Under the pieces are notes generated by a model. That model had not been told where the DNA came from. It made no database searches and saw nothing but the letters and a program-made list of their open reading frames with translations. Below are positions 1 through 7,088 of a DNA stretch of 64,000 bases, in pieces; the stretch's first letter is position 1; the number at the start of each line of letters is the position of its first letter. The stretch is from the NCBI GenBank assembly GCA_017519865.1, contig JAFWRQ010000014.1, positions 1 through 64,000 of the forward strand, read 5' to 3'. Source of the stretch: Bacteroidales bacterium. GTDB lineage: Bacteria > Bacteroidota > Bacteroidia > Bacteroidales > UBA932. The position numbers were made by a program, and so were the translations under genes.

Positions 1-187
1 ATCGATCTCTACGAGACCGATGGATAATTATTGCCTTGTCCCAAATCAATTATTCTTAAAACGACTGATTTAGAGCAAGTTATTGAAAAGGCTGAAAATA
101 TTTACTACTTTTATTTGGATTCCAACTGGGAATTCCGATTTTTCTAACTATCAAAGGTAACCATTTTGGGGACAGGACATTCGAGGA
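1..187. other. AT-rich window edge, possible gene remnant
   Basis: This stretch is clearly more AT-rich than most of the window. On the + strand, frame 1 reads a few residues, hits TAA at 25-27, then stays open to a TAA at 146-148, ending in DSNWEFRFF. It may be the broken 3' end of a gene lying left of the window, but no family is recognisable and no start codon fits. Nothing else is supported here. Confidence 0.2.
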
Positions 188-937
188 CTATCGCTTGCCG
201 ATCACCTTAAGGAAGCGCTTATCGTTCATCTGCTCGTTAGTAACGTATTCGCCGTCACTGAAAAATGCATAGGTCGTAATGGGCGTAGGAGCGTTCTGTG
301 CCTCTTCCTTACTTTGCAGATGGATTGCTTTGAACGGTACCCCCTGTTCCTTCGCCACGGCTTCAAGGACAGGAACGTATTTACCGTTGAAGGGACATTG
401 GCTGGTGTAATACAGTACATAGCCCGGTTCGTCGAGATGAGGATGCTTCGCGCACTCCTTGAACCTGGGGGCAATGGCTTCGGCAGAGAACGGCAGATAC
501 CAAAGCTGGATGCCGTTGCCGGCCTCGTCACAGACCTTGAATCCCTTATGGTCCAAGAATTTCGGATCGGAAAGGAAAGGCTTCTTCTTGGCAGAAGAAA
601 GGATGCATAACCCAATCTTCCCCTTGCCTTTGCTGTCTCTGATACACTCTTCAAGAAGGTCGTTGGAATAACCATGGCCCTTGAAAGATCCGGATACCCA
701 TAGACAGTCAATGTACATATAGTTGTCAGCCACGATAGGGTTCCAGGCATTTTCGGCCGGAATGAATTCGATGAAGCACTTCCCCCGTTCAACGCTCTTC
801 AAGAAAACCAGACCGTCGTCAAAGCGGTCGTACAGCCATGCTTTCTTGGACGATACCTGTACATCCTTATTATTTGATATCGCGCAGCAGATATGCTCCT
901 GTTCCAGGTTGTCTTTTGTAACTCTTATATATTCCAT
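188..937 (-). CDS. GNAT-like N-acetyltransferase with YoaP-type C-terminal domain
   Basis: The protein is 249 aa. Residues about 1-150 look like a GNAT acetyltransferase fold, with a VSGSFKGHGYSNDLL stretch resembling the acetyl-CoA loop. After it comes a thioredoxin-like segment (YYTSQCPFNGKYVPVLE) and a C-terminal YoaP-type domain with EAQNAPTPITTY and FSDGEYVT. This three-part order is typical of YoaP-type acetyltransferases in Firmicutes and Bacteroidetes; their substrate is unknown to me. ATG at 937 gives the usual family length. It is the last gene of a possible minus-strand group with two very small ORFs upstream. The local GC is lower than in the neighbouring metabolic genes, which could mean it is accessory. 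Confidence 0.8.
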   Translation of the reverse strand: MEYIRVTKDNLEQEHICCAISNNKDVQVSSKKAWLYDRFDDGLVFLKSVERGKCFIEFIPAENAWNPIVADNYMYIDCLWVSGSFKGHGYSNDLLEECIRDSKGKGKIGLCILSSAKKKPFLSDPKFLDHKGFKVCDEAGNGIQLWYLPFSAEAIAPRFKECAKHPHLDEPGYVLYYTSQCPFNGKYVPVLEAVAKEQGVPFKAIHLQSKEEAQNAPTPITTYAFFSDGEYVTNEQMNDKRFLKVIGKR

Positions 938-976
938 GTTTTGGGGAAAGTCTGATTTGAGGGTGTCAATGATGAT

Positions 977-1063
977 TTAGAAGGCTATCCAGTTGCCCGG
1001 CATAGGCAGATGTAGGAGTCTGGATTTCTTCCACCAGTTCCTGTCAAAGAATTTGTTTGGCAT
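977..1063 (-). CDS. possible 28-aa small protein
   Basis: A short ORF (ATG 1061-1063, stop 977-979) starts 7 nt after the stop of the 70-aa membrane protein ORF on the same strand. Its composition (MPNKFFDRNWWKKSRL...) is rich in Trp, Lys and Arg, which is more protein-like than random. There is no clear ribosome-binding site, though Bacteroidetes often lack one. It could be a genuine small protein or a chance ORF; no homologue is recognised. Confidence 0.3.
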   Translation of the reverse strand: MPNKFFDRNWWKKSRLLHLPMPGNWIAF

Positions 1064-1070
1064 AGTTACT

Positions 1071-1283
1071 TTATTTGTCCTTCTTCGGGATCTTGGAACC
1101 GAGAACAAAGAAGAATCCAATCAACCCATAGAGAAGAATGGTAACCCCGGCGAACAGGAAGAAATCGCTCCAGGTCCAGTCTCTGCCGGCCACGCTCGTC
1201 ATCAGCGGAATAGCCACGATATAAATGCCCGTAAACAATGCAAATGACTTGATCAGGCGCTTTTGGTCACTACTCAGTTTCAT
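1071..1283 (-). CDS. small two-helix membrane protein, unknown function
   Basis: This is a 70-aa protein with a basic N-terminus (MKLSSDQKRLIKS), two predicted membrane segments (about residues 12-30 and 40-62) and a Lys-rich tail (KIPKKDK). The layout is typical of small inner-membrane proteins in Bacteroidales, and I recognise no named family. The first hydrophobic segment is followed by a short polar turn (AGRDWTWSD), so both ends probably face the cytoplasm. It heads a possible minus-strand group with the 28-aa ORF and the YoaP-type acetyltransferase; co-transcription is an inference from spacing. Confidence 0.6.
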   Translation of the reverse strand: MKLSSDQKRLIKSFALFTGIYIVAIPLMTSVAGRDWTWSDFFLFAGVTILLYGLIGFFFVLGSKIPKKDK

Positions 1284-1404
1284 AAATATATCGAATATGT
1301 GAACAAAAATAATAATTAATCTCTGAAAACCAGGCCCCGTGATCCGTATTTGAAAAATTGTACTATATTCGCAGCGTCAAACAACAATAATAACTAAACA
1401 ACCA

Positions 1405-2133
1405 ATGAGAATCCGTCTTGTTATAGCAGCACTGTCTGCGGTGGTCGCCGTATCTTCCTGCGGTCCTGTCAAATATTCTTCTTCCGAGAATCTCAACCTG
1501 AAAAGCGTAGATGAATATGCCTTCATCGAGCCTGTAGCGGACATTCTTTATTTCGACAAGAAGAATAAGCCGGTTTATGATTATGAGTATTCCGAAGCGG
1601 CTTCAGACCTTGTCACCTCCATCGTGTCTGCACAAAGGTATCCGTTCTCGGGGGTCATACGCATGGATTATGACGGGTCGGACCGTGAGATCCGCAAGTG
1701 GATCCAGAACATCGGTTCCGTTTCGACGTCCCGCCTGAACAGGGTGAGGGTCCCGAATGATCTCCTCGATGCCATTGACCGCAGCGGTCACCGGTATGGC
1801 GTTGTAATCTATTCTTCCGGTTACATACGTTCCAGGGAGGCCATACGTTATGAGGAGACTCAGGAGGCCATTGGAAACGTAATCGGAGCCGCCCTTGACG
1901 CGATATTCAGCAAGAAGGACAAGGACGACAAGAAAAAGTCTTCATACGAGCCGTATTCAAACCCTCAGAACAAGACACCTTATGACTGCAACATGTATTG
2001 CGTGGTGATAGACACGGAGAGTGATGAGATAGTCCACTATATCCATCCTCTGCCTTTCCTCGAGAATGATCCTCTCGACGGCAGGGATATGGAGAGCATG
2101 CTCAACAGGTTGCTGAGGGACTTCTGGGAATGA
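1405..2133 (+). CDS. putative lipoprotein, unknown function
   Basis: The 242-aa protein has a lipoprotein signal peptide (MRIRLVIAALSAVVAVSSC) with lipidation expected at Cys19. The mature part has a mixed alpha/beta pattern, a Lys/Asp-rich stretch (KKDKDDKKK) near residues 172-180 and no catalytic motif I can name. It is probably anchored in the outer or inner membrane and faces the periplasm. The gene stands alone and converges with the retropepsin-like gene, leaving 13 bp between stops and no visible hairpin terminator. A -7-like TATATTCG lies at 1364-1371, without a convincing -33 box at the right distance. Confidence 0.65.
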   Translation: MRIRLVIAALSAVVAVSSCGPVKYSSSENLNLKSVDEYAFIEPVADILYFDKKNKPVYDYEYSEAASDLVTSIVSAQRYPFSGVIRMDYDGSDREIRKWIQNIGSVSTSRLNRVRVPNDLLDAIDRSGHRYGVVIYSSGYIRSREAIRYEETQEAIGNVIGAALDAIFSKKDKDDKKKSSYEPYSNPQNKTPYDCNMYCVVIDTESDEIVHYIHPLPFLENDPLDGRDMESMLNRLLRDFWE

Positions 2134-2146
2134 GTCGTGTTGCTGC

Positions 2147-3166
2147 CTAGAAGCTGATCTTGGATTTCAGGCAGTAGTCGATGGCTGCTGCGTTGCCGCT
2201 CTTGGCAGCCAGCGAAGCGTAATAGTAGGTTTGGCTGATGTCGCGTGAAGCGTACTGCATGGCCAGGTCGTAGAGGGTGTACCCGAGGGTCTCGTCCTTG
2301 AACTTGCTCTTGCGTATCTCCTTTTCGGTGGTATTGAACATCCGGCAGTAGGCGGCTACTGCTTCCTCGTAGAATTGTATGGCGCGCGTCTTGTCGCCCT
2401 TGCGGGCATAACAGTCGCCGAGGGCGTCGTACATCCAGTAATCGAGAGTCAGGGACTTTCCGAGGTTCTCGTCCAGCCAGTCGTTGGTGAGGGCAATGCA
2501 GTCGTCGTTGCGCCGGAGGATGTTCAGGACCATCGCATATTGATACTCGCTGTACATCGTGAGGACGTCCATCTCCTTCAGGGTTGCGAAGATATTCGCC
2601 GCCTGCTGGTATTCCTTGGCGTCCAGATGTCCCTTGAGTTCCTGAGCCAGGGCTTCGGCGGGGCTGAGCTCCTCTTCGGCAGGTTCGGCCGGTGCGGAGG
2701 CAACCTGCAGGTCCTCCTCGAAGCGGTCGTCGACGATCAGCCTGTCACCTTCCTGCGAGACGGTTCCGAAGCAGTCGAAAGCGGAGTTCCCTACCAGCAG
2801 CGGTACCGTCTGCTTGGTGACGACGAAGGCGGGGAGATTCTGGACGATGACCTTGCCGATCTTGAGGTTGCGTATGACGAAAGAAGCAGCCTTTGTCGAT
2901 GTGCCGTTGGGCATCTTGACCGTAGTCATGCCGTTTACGTCCGCGTCGGCGATATAACCGTTCTCATACAGGAACATGTATGTGGTCGACGACACGCTGG
3001 CATACCAGCTGTCCGGCGTATAGTAAGTCCTTACGCCTACGCCGTTGACGGATGCGTTCATCGTGTATCTGCCGTCAGACTCCCGGTTGAGGGGTATGAC
3101 GGTCTGGGCATCAAGGATGGCCGGAGCCAGCAGGGCGAGGGCCCATGCAAAAGCGAGTTTCTTCAT
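2147..3166 (-). CDS. retropepsin-like (degenerate) protein with TPR-like C-terminus
   Basis: The start is placed at ATG 3166, giving 339 aa and a clean signal peptide (MKKLAFAWALALLAPAILDAQ); an upstream in-frame ATG would add a charged extension. Residues about 22-155 resemble the clan AA aspartic-protease fold found in secreted bacterial retropepsin-like proteins: a strand repeat, then a LLVGNSAFDCFG segment matching the family's LLG.....F strand. The position that should hold the catalytic DTGA reads TPDS, so the aspartate appears to be missing. From about residue 175 the protein is helical with TPR- or Sel1-like repeats (AEALAQELKGHLDAKEYQQA...). A binding or scaffold role in the periplasm is more likely than proteolysis. 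Confidence 0.55.
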   Translation of the reverse strand: MKKLAFAWALALLAPAILDAQTVIPLNRESDGRYTMNASVNGVGVRTYYTPDSWYASVSSTTYMFLYENGYIADADVNGMTTVKMPNGTSTKAASFVIRNLKIGKVIVQNLPAFVVTKQTVPLLVGNSAFDCFGTVSQEGDRLIVDDRFEEDLQVASAPAEPAEEELSPAEALAQELKGHLDAKEYQQAANIFATLKEMDVLTMYSEYQYAMVLNILRRNDDCIALTNDWLDENLGKSLTLDYWMYDALGDCYARKGDKTRAIQFYEEAVAAYCRMFNTTEKEIRKSKFKDETLGYTLYDLAMQYASRDISQTYYYASLAAKSGNAAAIDYCLKSKISF

Positions 3167-3198
3167 TTCAATGTATTGAAAGTCGGCGTACAATATTC

Positions 3199-3243
3199 CA
3201 AAGATAGTGATTTTTTGCATTTACACGAAAATTCGTATATTTA
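3199..3243. promoter_or_regulatory. divergent promoters for 2147-3166 (-) and 3293-5053 (+)
   Basis: On the minus strand TATCTTTG (3206 to 3199) matches the Bacteroidetes -7 box and lies about 33 nt before the minus-strand ATG. On the plus strand TTTG (3214-3217) and TATATTTA (3236-3243), 18 bp apart, form a near-consensus -33/-7 pair for the gene starting at 3293. The two promoters overlap, so the two genes may compete for polymerase. Confidence 0.6.
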
Positions 3244-3292
3244 CATATGCACTGACCGTGAACAGAGTAACAACCCATAAACATAACCAAGC

Positions 3293-5053
3293 ATGAAAAA
3301 CAAAGTCCTAGTATGCCTGGCGCTTCTGTCGGGTCTGGCTGTACAGGCATTGGCCCAGCACCCGAACCCAACCATCAGCTATCTTGAGATATACGATGTC
3401 GAGAGCCGCACCCATCGCGTCATCAAGGAGTTTCCCTTCGTGGTCGAGGCTCCCAACTGGACGCCTGACGGCAAATGGCTGGTCGTGAACAGGGGCGGAA
3501 AGCTTTACAAGATCGCCCCGGACGGCTCCACGGACCTTCAGGAGATAAACACAGGCTCCATCGTCGGTTGCAACAACGACCACGTCATCACGGTGGACGG
3601 CAAGTGGATAGGCATCAGCAGCAACGACCCGGCCAACCGCCAGTACAGTTCATACGTCTACATCGTTCCCTTCGAGGGGGGTGAACCCAGGAAGCTGACT
3701 CCTCTCGGCCCCAGTTACCTGCACGGCATCAGCCCCGACGGCAAGACCGTCGCCTACTGTGCCTTCCGCGGCCCCGGCCAGGAGCAGGACGTCTGGGTGA
3801 TGCCCGTCAAGGGCGGCAAGGAGACCCGCCTGACCGATGCCCCCGGCCTCGACGACGGCCCCGAGTACAGCCGCGACGGCAAGTACATCTGGTTCAACAG
3901 CGTCCGCACCGGCCGCATGCAGGCCTGGAGGATGAAGGCCAATGGCAAGGAGCAGACCCAGATGACCTTCGACGAGGATATGAATTCCTGGTTCCCGCAC
4001 ATCTCGCCCGACGGGAAGAAGGTGGTTTACATCGCCTATCACGACTATGAGGTGGATCCCGGCTCGCACATCGCCGACCTCAATGTCCAGCTCCGGATGA
4101 TTCCCGCCACGGGAGGTGAACCCGAAGTGCTCGTCGAGTTCTTCGGCGGCCAGGGAAGCATCAATGTCAACTCCTGGAGCCCCGACAGCAAGCAGTTCGC
4201 TTACATCAGTTACAGGCTTACCGAGGAGGTAGAGGCCCCCAAGAAGGAGATGAACGTCCAGCTCTACTCCGCCCGGTCCCTGATAGGCACGCCCGAGCTT
4301 TTCGCCAAGAATCACGAGTATGTGTTCCAGCGGCTTGCGCAGATGGGCTATACAGGTGTCGAGGCCGCCAGCTATGCCGACGGGAAGTTCTCCGGCCTTG
4401 AGCCGGCGGCATTCCGCCGCGAGCTCAACAAGGCCGGCCTGGAGTTCGTCTCGTCGCACACCAGCCACGCCCTCAGCGCATCGGAGCTCGCTTCCGGCGA
4501 CTTCACCGAGGCGTTGAAGTGGTGGGACGCTTGCATCGCGGCGCACAAGGCTGCGGGAGTCCGCTATCTGGCGATGTCCTATTCTCCTCCCCTCAAGACC
4601 GAAGCCGAGATCAAGACCTATGCGGCCTATCTCGACGCCATCGGCGCGAAGTGCAATGCCGCCGGCATACGTTTCGGCTATCACAGCCACAACCATGAAT
4701 ATGCCAAGGTCGGAAATACGACCATGATGGACGGATACATCTCCAACACCAAGCCCGAGAACGTTTTCTTCGAGATGGACGTTTACTGGGCGGTCATCGG
4801 TGGGGCGAGCCCGGTGGAGTATTTCAACAAATATCCCGGCCGCTTCGAGGTTCTCCACATCAAGGACAAGTACGAGATCGGCCAGAGCGGAATGGTGGGC
4901 TTCGAGGCCATCTTCAACAACGCCGCGAGAGCGGGCATGAAAGAGTATGTCGTCGAGTTGGAGTATGCCAGCACCAGGAACATCCTGAAGGGTCTGCGCG
5001 AGAGCGCCCTCTTCCTTCGCAACTCTTCCTATGTAAAGCCGTCGTACAAATAG
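3293..5053 (+). CDS. TolB-like beta-propeller fused to sugar-phosphate isomerase/epimerase-like TIM barrel
   Basis: This 586-aa secreted protein has a signal peptide (MKNKVLVCLALLSGLAVQALAQ). Residues about 23-312 carry repeated PD40/TolB-type blades (APNWTPDGKWLVV, GISPDGKTVAY, WFPHISPDGKKVVY, NSWSPDSKQFAY). From Met320 (MNVQLYSARSLIG) to the end it is a xylose-isomerase-like TIM barrel with the metal/catalytic-type motifs YHSHNHEY, FFEMDVYWAV, VLHIKDK and VVELEY. In related bacteria I know these as two separate proteins, so this is an in-frame fusion. The barrel family acts on keto- or epimerisable sugars, but the substrate here is unknown; the propeller may bind glycan or peptide. The next gene, NagB/PIG-L, suggests a place in amino-sugar metabolism. 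Confidence 0.8.
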   Translation: MKNKVLVCLALLSGLAVQALAQHPNPTISYLEIYDVESRTHRVIKEFPFVVEAPNWTPDGKWLVVNRGGKLYKIAPDGSTDLQEINTGSIVGCNNDHVITVDGKWIGISSNDPANRQYSSYVYIVPFEGGEPRKLTPLGPSYLHGISPDGKTVAYCAFRGPGQEQDVWVMPVKGGKETRLTDAPGLDDGPEYSRDGKYIWFNSVRTGRMQAWRMKANGKEQTQMTFDEDMNSWFPHISPDGKKVVYIAYHDYEVDPGSHIADLNVQLRMIPATGGEPEVLVEFFGGQGSINVNSWSPDSKQFAYISYRLTEEVEAPKKEMNVQLYSARSLIGTPELFAKNHEYVFQRLAQMGYTGVEAASYADGKFSGLEPAAFRRELNKAGLEFVSSHTSHALSASELASGDFTEALKWWDACIAAHKAAGVRYLAMSYSPPLKTEAEIKTYAAYLDAIGAKCNAAGIRFGYHSHNHEYAKVGNTTMMDGYISNTKPENVFFEMDVYWAVIGGASPVEYFNKYPGRFEVLHIKDKYEIGQSGMVGFEAIFNNAARAGMKEYVVELEYASTRNILKGLRESALFLRNSSYVKPSYK

Positions 5054-5116
5054 CATCATACGCAAAAGGGGTATAGGATTCCGCAAATCCCGTCCCCTTT
5101 TGATTCCGACTTTTCT

Positions 5117-5146
5117 TATATTTGCAGAACGAAGCCATCGTTCTGC
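5117..5146 (+). promoter_or_regulatory. -7 box abutting a perfect hairpin with T-run (terminator or operator/attenuator)
   Basis: TATATTTG at 5117-5124 matches the -7 box. Its last G begins a perfect 9-bp inverted repeat, GCAGAACGA/TCGTTCTGC with a 5-nt loop (5124-5146), followed by ATTTTTT and the ATG at 5154. The hairpin with its T-run looks like an intrinsic terminator for the upstream fusion gene. The same dyad covers the expected transcription start of the NagB/PIG-L gene, so it could also be an operator. Confidence 0.5.
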
Positions 5147-5153
5147 ATTTTTT

Positions 5154-7079
5154 ATGGAAAAGCATTTCACTCTCCCTTACGAAGGCGGCCTGATCGAGAC
5201 CGACCTGCCTGCCGGCATCCTGCACAATTATGAAAAGATCTGGACGGACATCTACCCCGAGTCCCGCCAGGCATCGATCGCCGTCGCCGACCTCGTCGTC
5301 GACGCCATCAAGTCCTGCGAGGGAAGGCTTTTCCGCCTGGGACTGACCACCGGCGCCACGCCGGTTACGCTGTATGAGGAACTTGCCCGTCGCTGCCGTG
5401 CCGGGGATGTGTCTTTCCAGCAGGTCGAGATCTTCTCCATCGACGAGTACTATCCCGCGTCCGAGAATGACCTCCAGAGCCGCAATCACCGCCTGCATAC
5501 CGCGCTCCTGGACCAAGTAGACATCCTTCCCGAAAATATCCACATTCCCGACGGTACGGTCCCGCAGAAAGACGTTTCCGACTATTGTGCGGCATTCGAC
5601 CGCCAGGCTCGCGACCTCGACCTTCTGGTCATAGGTATAGGCGAGGAGGGTCAGGTGGGCTTCAACGAAGCAGGCAGCAATGAAAAGACCCGGACACGTA
5701 CTGTGAGGCTCTCATACAAGTCGAGGAAACGGCAGTCGCGGAACTTCAACCACGATTTCTCGTCCACGCCGGAGAGTGCCATAACCATGGGCATCGGAAC
5801 GATGCTCACTGCAGGCCGCATCATCCTGATGGCCTGGGGAGAAGACAAGGCCGAGGCAGTCAAGGCCGTCGTCGAAGGCGAGATCACCACGGCCTGTCCG
5901 GCATCACTCCTGCAGCGCCACGACCACATCCGTTTCTTCACGGACGAGACGGCCGCCAGCCTCCTGACGCGGGCTGTTGCTCCCTGGCTCGTCGGCCCGT
6001 GCGACTGGACGCCGAAACTCGTGCGCAAAGCCGTTGTCTGGCTTTGCCTTACCGTCGAAAAACCTATCTTGAAACTCACGGAGAAAGACTATCTGGAGAA
6101 TTCCCTGGGTGGTCTGCTAGAGTACTACGGAAGTTTCGACAAGGTCAACATCGACGTGTTCAACGACCTTCAGCATACGATAACCGGATGGCCCGGCGGC
6201 AAGCCGGGAGCGGACGACAGGTTCCGCCCGGTAAGTGCCACACCGTTCCCCAAGACAGTTCTGATCTTCTCGCCCCATCCCGACGATGACGTCATCTCGA
6301 TGGGCGGAACGTTCATCCGTCTCGTGTCCCAGGGCCACGACGTCCACGTCGCGTACCAGACGTCCGGAAACGTCGCCGTGCACGACGACGTCGTATTGCA
6401 GCACATGGACACCGCTTTCCAGCTGGGCATGGCCGACCGTTTCGCCGAGGTGAAGGCGCTCGTGGACGCCAGGATCCCCGGCGAGCCGGAGCCCCGGGCG
6501 CTGCTGGACCTCAAGGGCGCCATACGGCGCAGCGAGGCCCGCTCCGCCGTCCGCTCATTCGGCCTGGATGCCGACAGGAACGTGCATTTCCTCAACCTTC
6601 CCTTTTACGAGTCGGGAGGCATCAAGAAGAATCCCTGCACCCAGGTCGACATAGACATCATAAAGGATCTGGTCCGCAGTCTGAAACCTGATATGGTCTT
6701 CATGGCCGGCGACCTGGCAGACCCTCACGGAACGCACCGGGTCTGCACCGAGGCCGCCCTCGAGGCCCTCGACCAGTTGCAGGAGGAAGGGGAGGCCTGG
6801 CTTGCCGGGACAAATGTCTGGCTGTACCGCGGCGCCTGGATGGAGTGGGAGCCCGGGCGTGTGGACATGGCCGTGCCGCTCAGCCCGGACGAGGTCGTCC
6901 TCAAGCGCCACGCTATCTTCCGCCATCTCTCGCAGAAGGATATCGTCCCGTTCCCGGGCGAGGATCCTCGCGAGTTCTGGCAGCGCGCCGAGGAACGTAC
7001 GCAGAACACCGCCAGGCTGTACGACCGTCTTGGAATGGCCGAATACCAGGCCCTGGAGGTGTTCCTGAAACTTCGCTGA
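5154..7079 (+). CDS. nagB: NagB-like glucosamine-6-phosphate deaminase fused to PIG-L/LmbE deacetylase-like domain
   Basis: ATG 5154 (MEKHFTLPYEG) is chosen over the upstream TTG, giving 641 aa. Residues about 10-280 are NagB-like with LTTGATPVTLYEEL and FSIDEYYP. The catalytic loop reads GEEGQVGFNEAGS, so the residues equivalent to E. coli D141 and H143 are Glu165 and Gln167, while Glu172 (E148) is kept. Residues about 375-641 form a PIG-L/LmbE zinc-hydrolase domain with SPHPDDD and DPHGTH metal motifs. The long two-domain form is known in Bacteroidales and is usually annotated as deaminase: GlcN6P to fructose-6-phosphate plus ammonia, in the cytoplasm. The substitutions make deaminase activity uncertain; the deacetylase-like half keeps its ligands. 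Confidence 0.8.
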   Translation: MEKHFTLPYEGGLIETDLPAGILHNYEKIWTDIYPESRQASIAVADLVVDAIKSCEGRLFRLGLTTGATPVTLYEELARRCRAGDVSFQQVEIFSIDEYYPASENDLQSRNHRLHTALLDQVDILPENIHIPDGTVPQKDVSDYCAAFDRQARDLDLLVIGIGEEGQVGFNEAGSNEKTRTRTVRLSYKSRKRQSRNFNHDFSSTPESAITMGIGTMLTAGRIILMAWGEDKAEAVKAVVEGEITTACPASLLQRHDHIRFFTDETAASLLTRAVAPWLVGPCDWTPKLVRKAVVWLCLTVEKPILKLTEKDYLENSLGGLLEYYGSFDKVNIDVFNDLQHTITGWPGGKPGADDRFRPVSATPFPKTVLIFSPHPDDDVISMGGTFIRLVSQGHDVHVAYQTSGNVAVHDDVVLQHMDTAFQLGMADRFAEVKALVDARIPGEPEPRALLDLKGAIRRSEARSAVRSFGLDADRNVHFLNLPFYESGGIKKNPCTQVDIDIIKDLVRSLKPDMVFMAGDLADPHGTHRVCTEAALEALDQLQEEGEAWLAGTNVWLYRGAWMEWEPGRVDMAVPLSPDEVVLKRHAIFRHLSQKDIVPFPGEDPREFWQRAEERTQNTARLYDRLGMAEYQALEVFLKLR

Positions 7080-7088
7080 GGAAGCAGC

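Noticed and set aside
3650-5170. 506-aa antisense ORF over the propeller/isomerase gene
   Set aside because: It overlaps a gene with clear domains and shows no recognisable motif.
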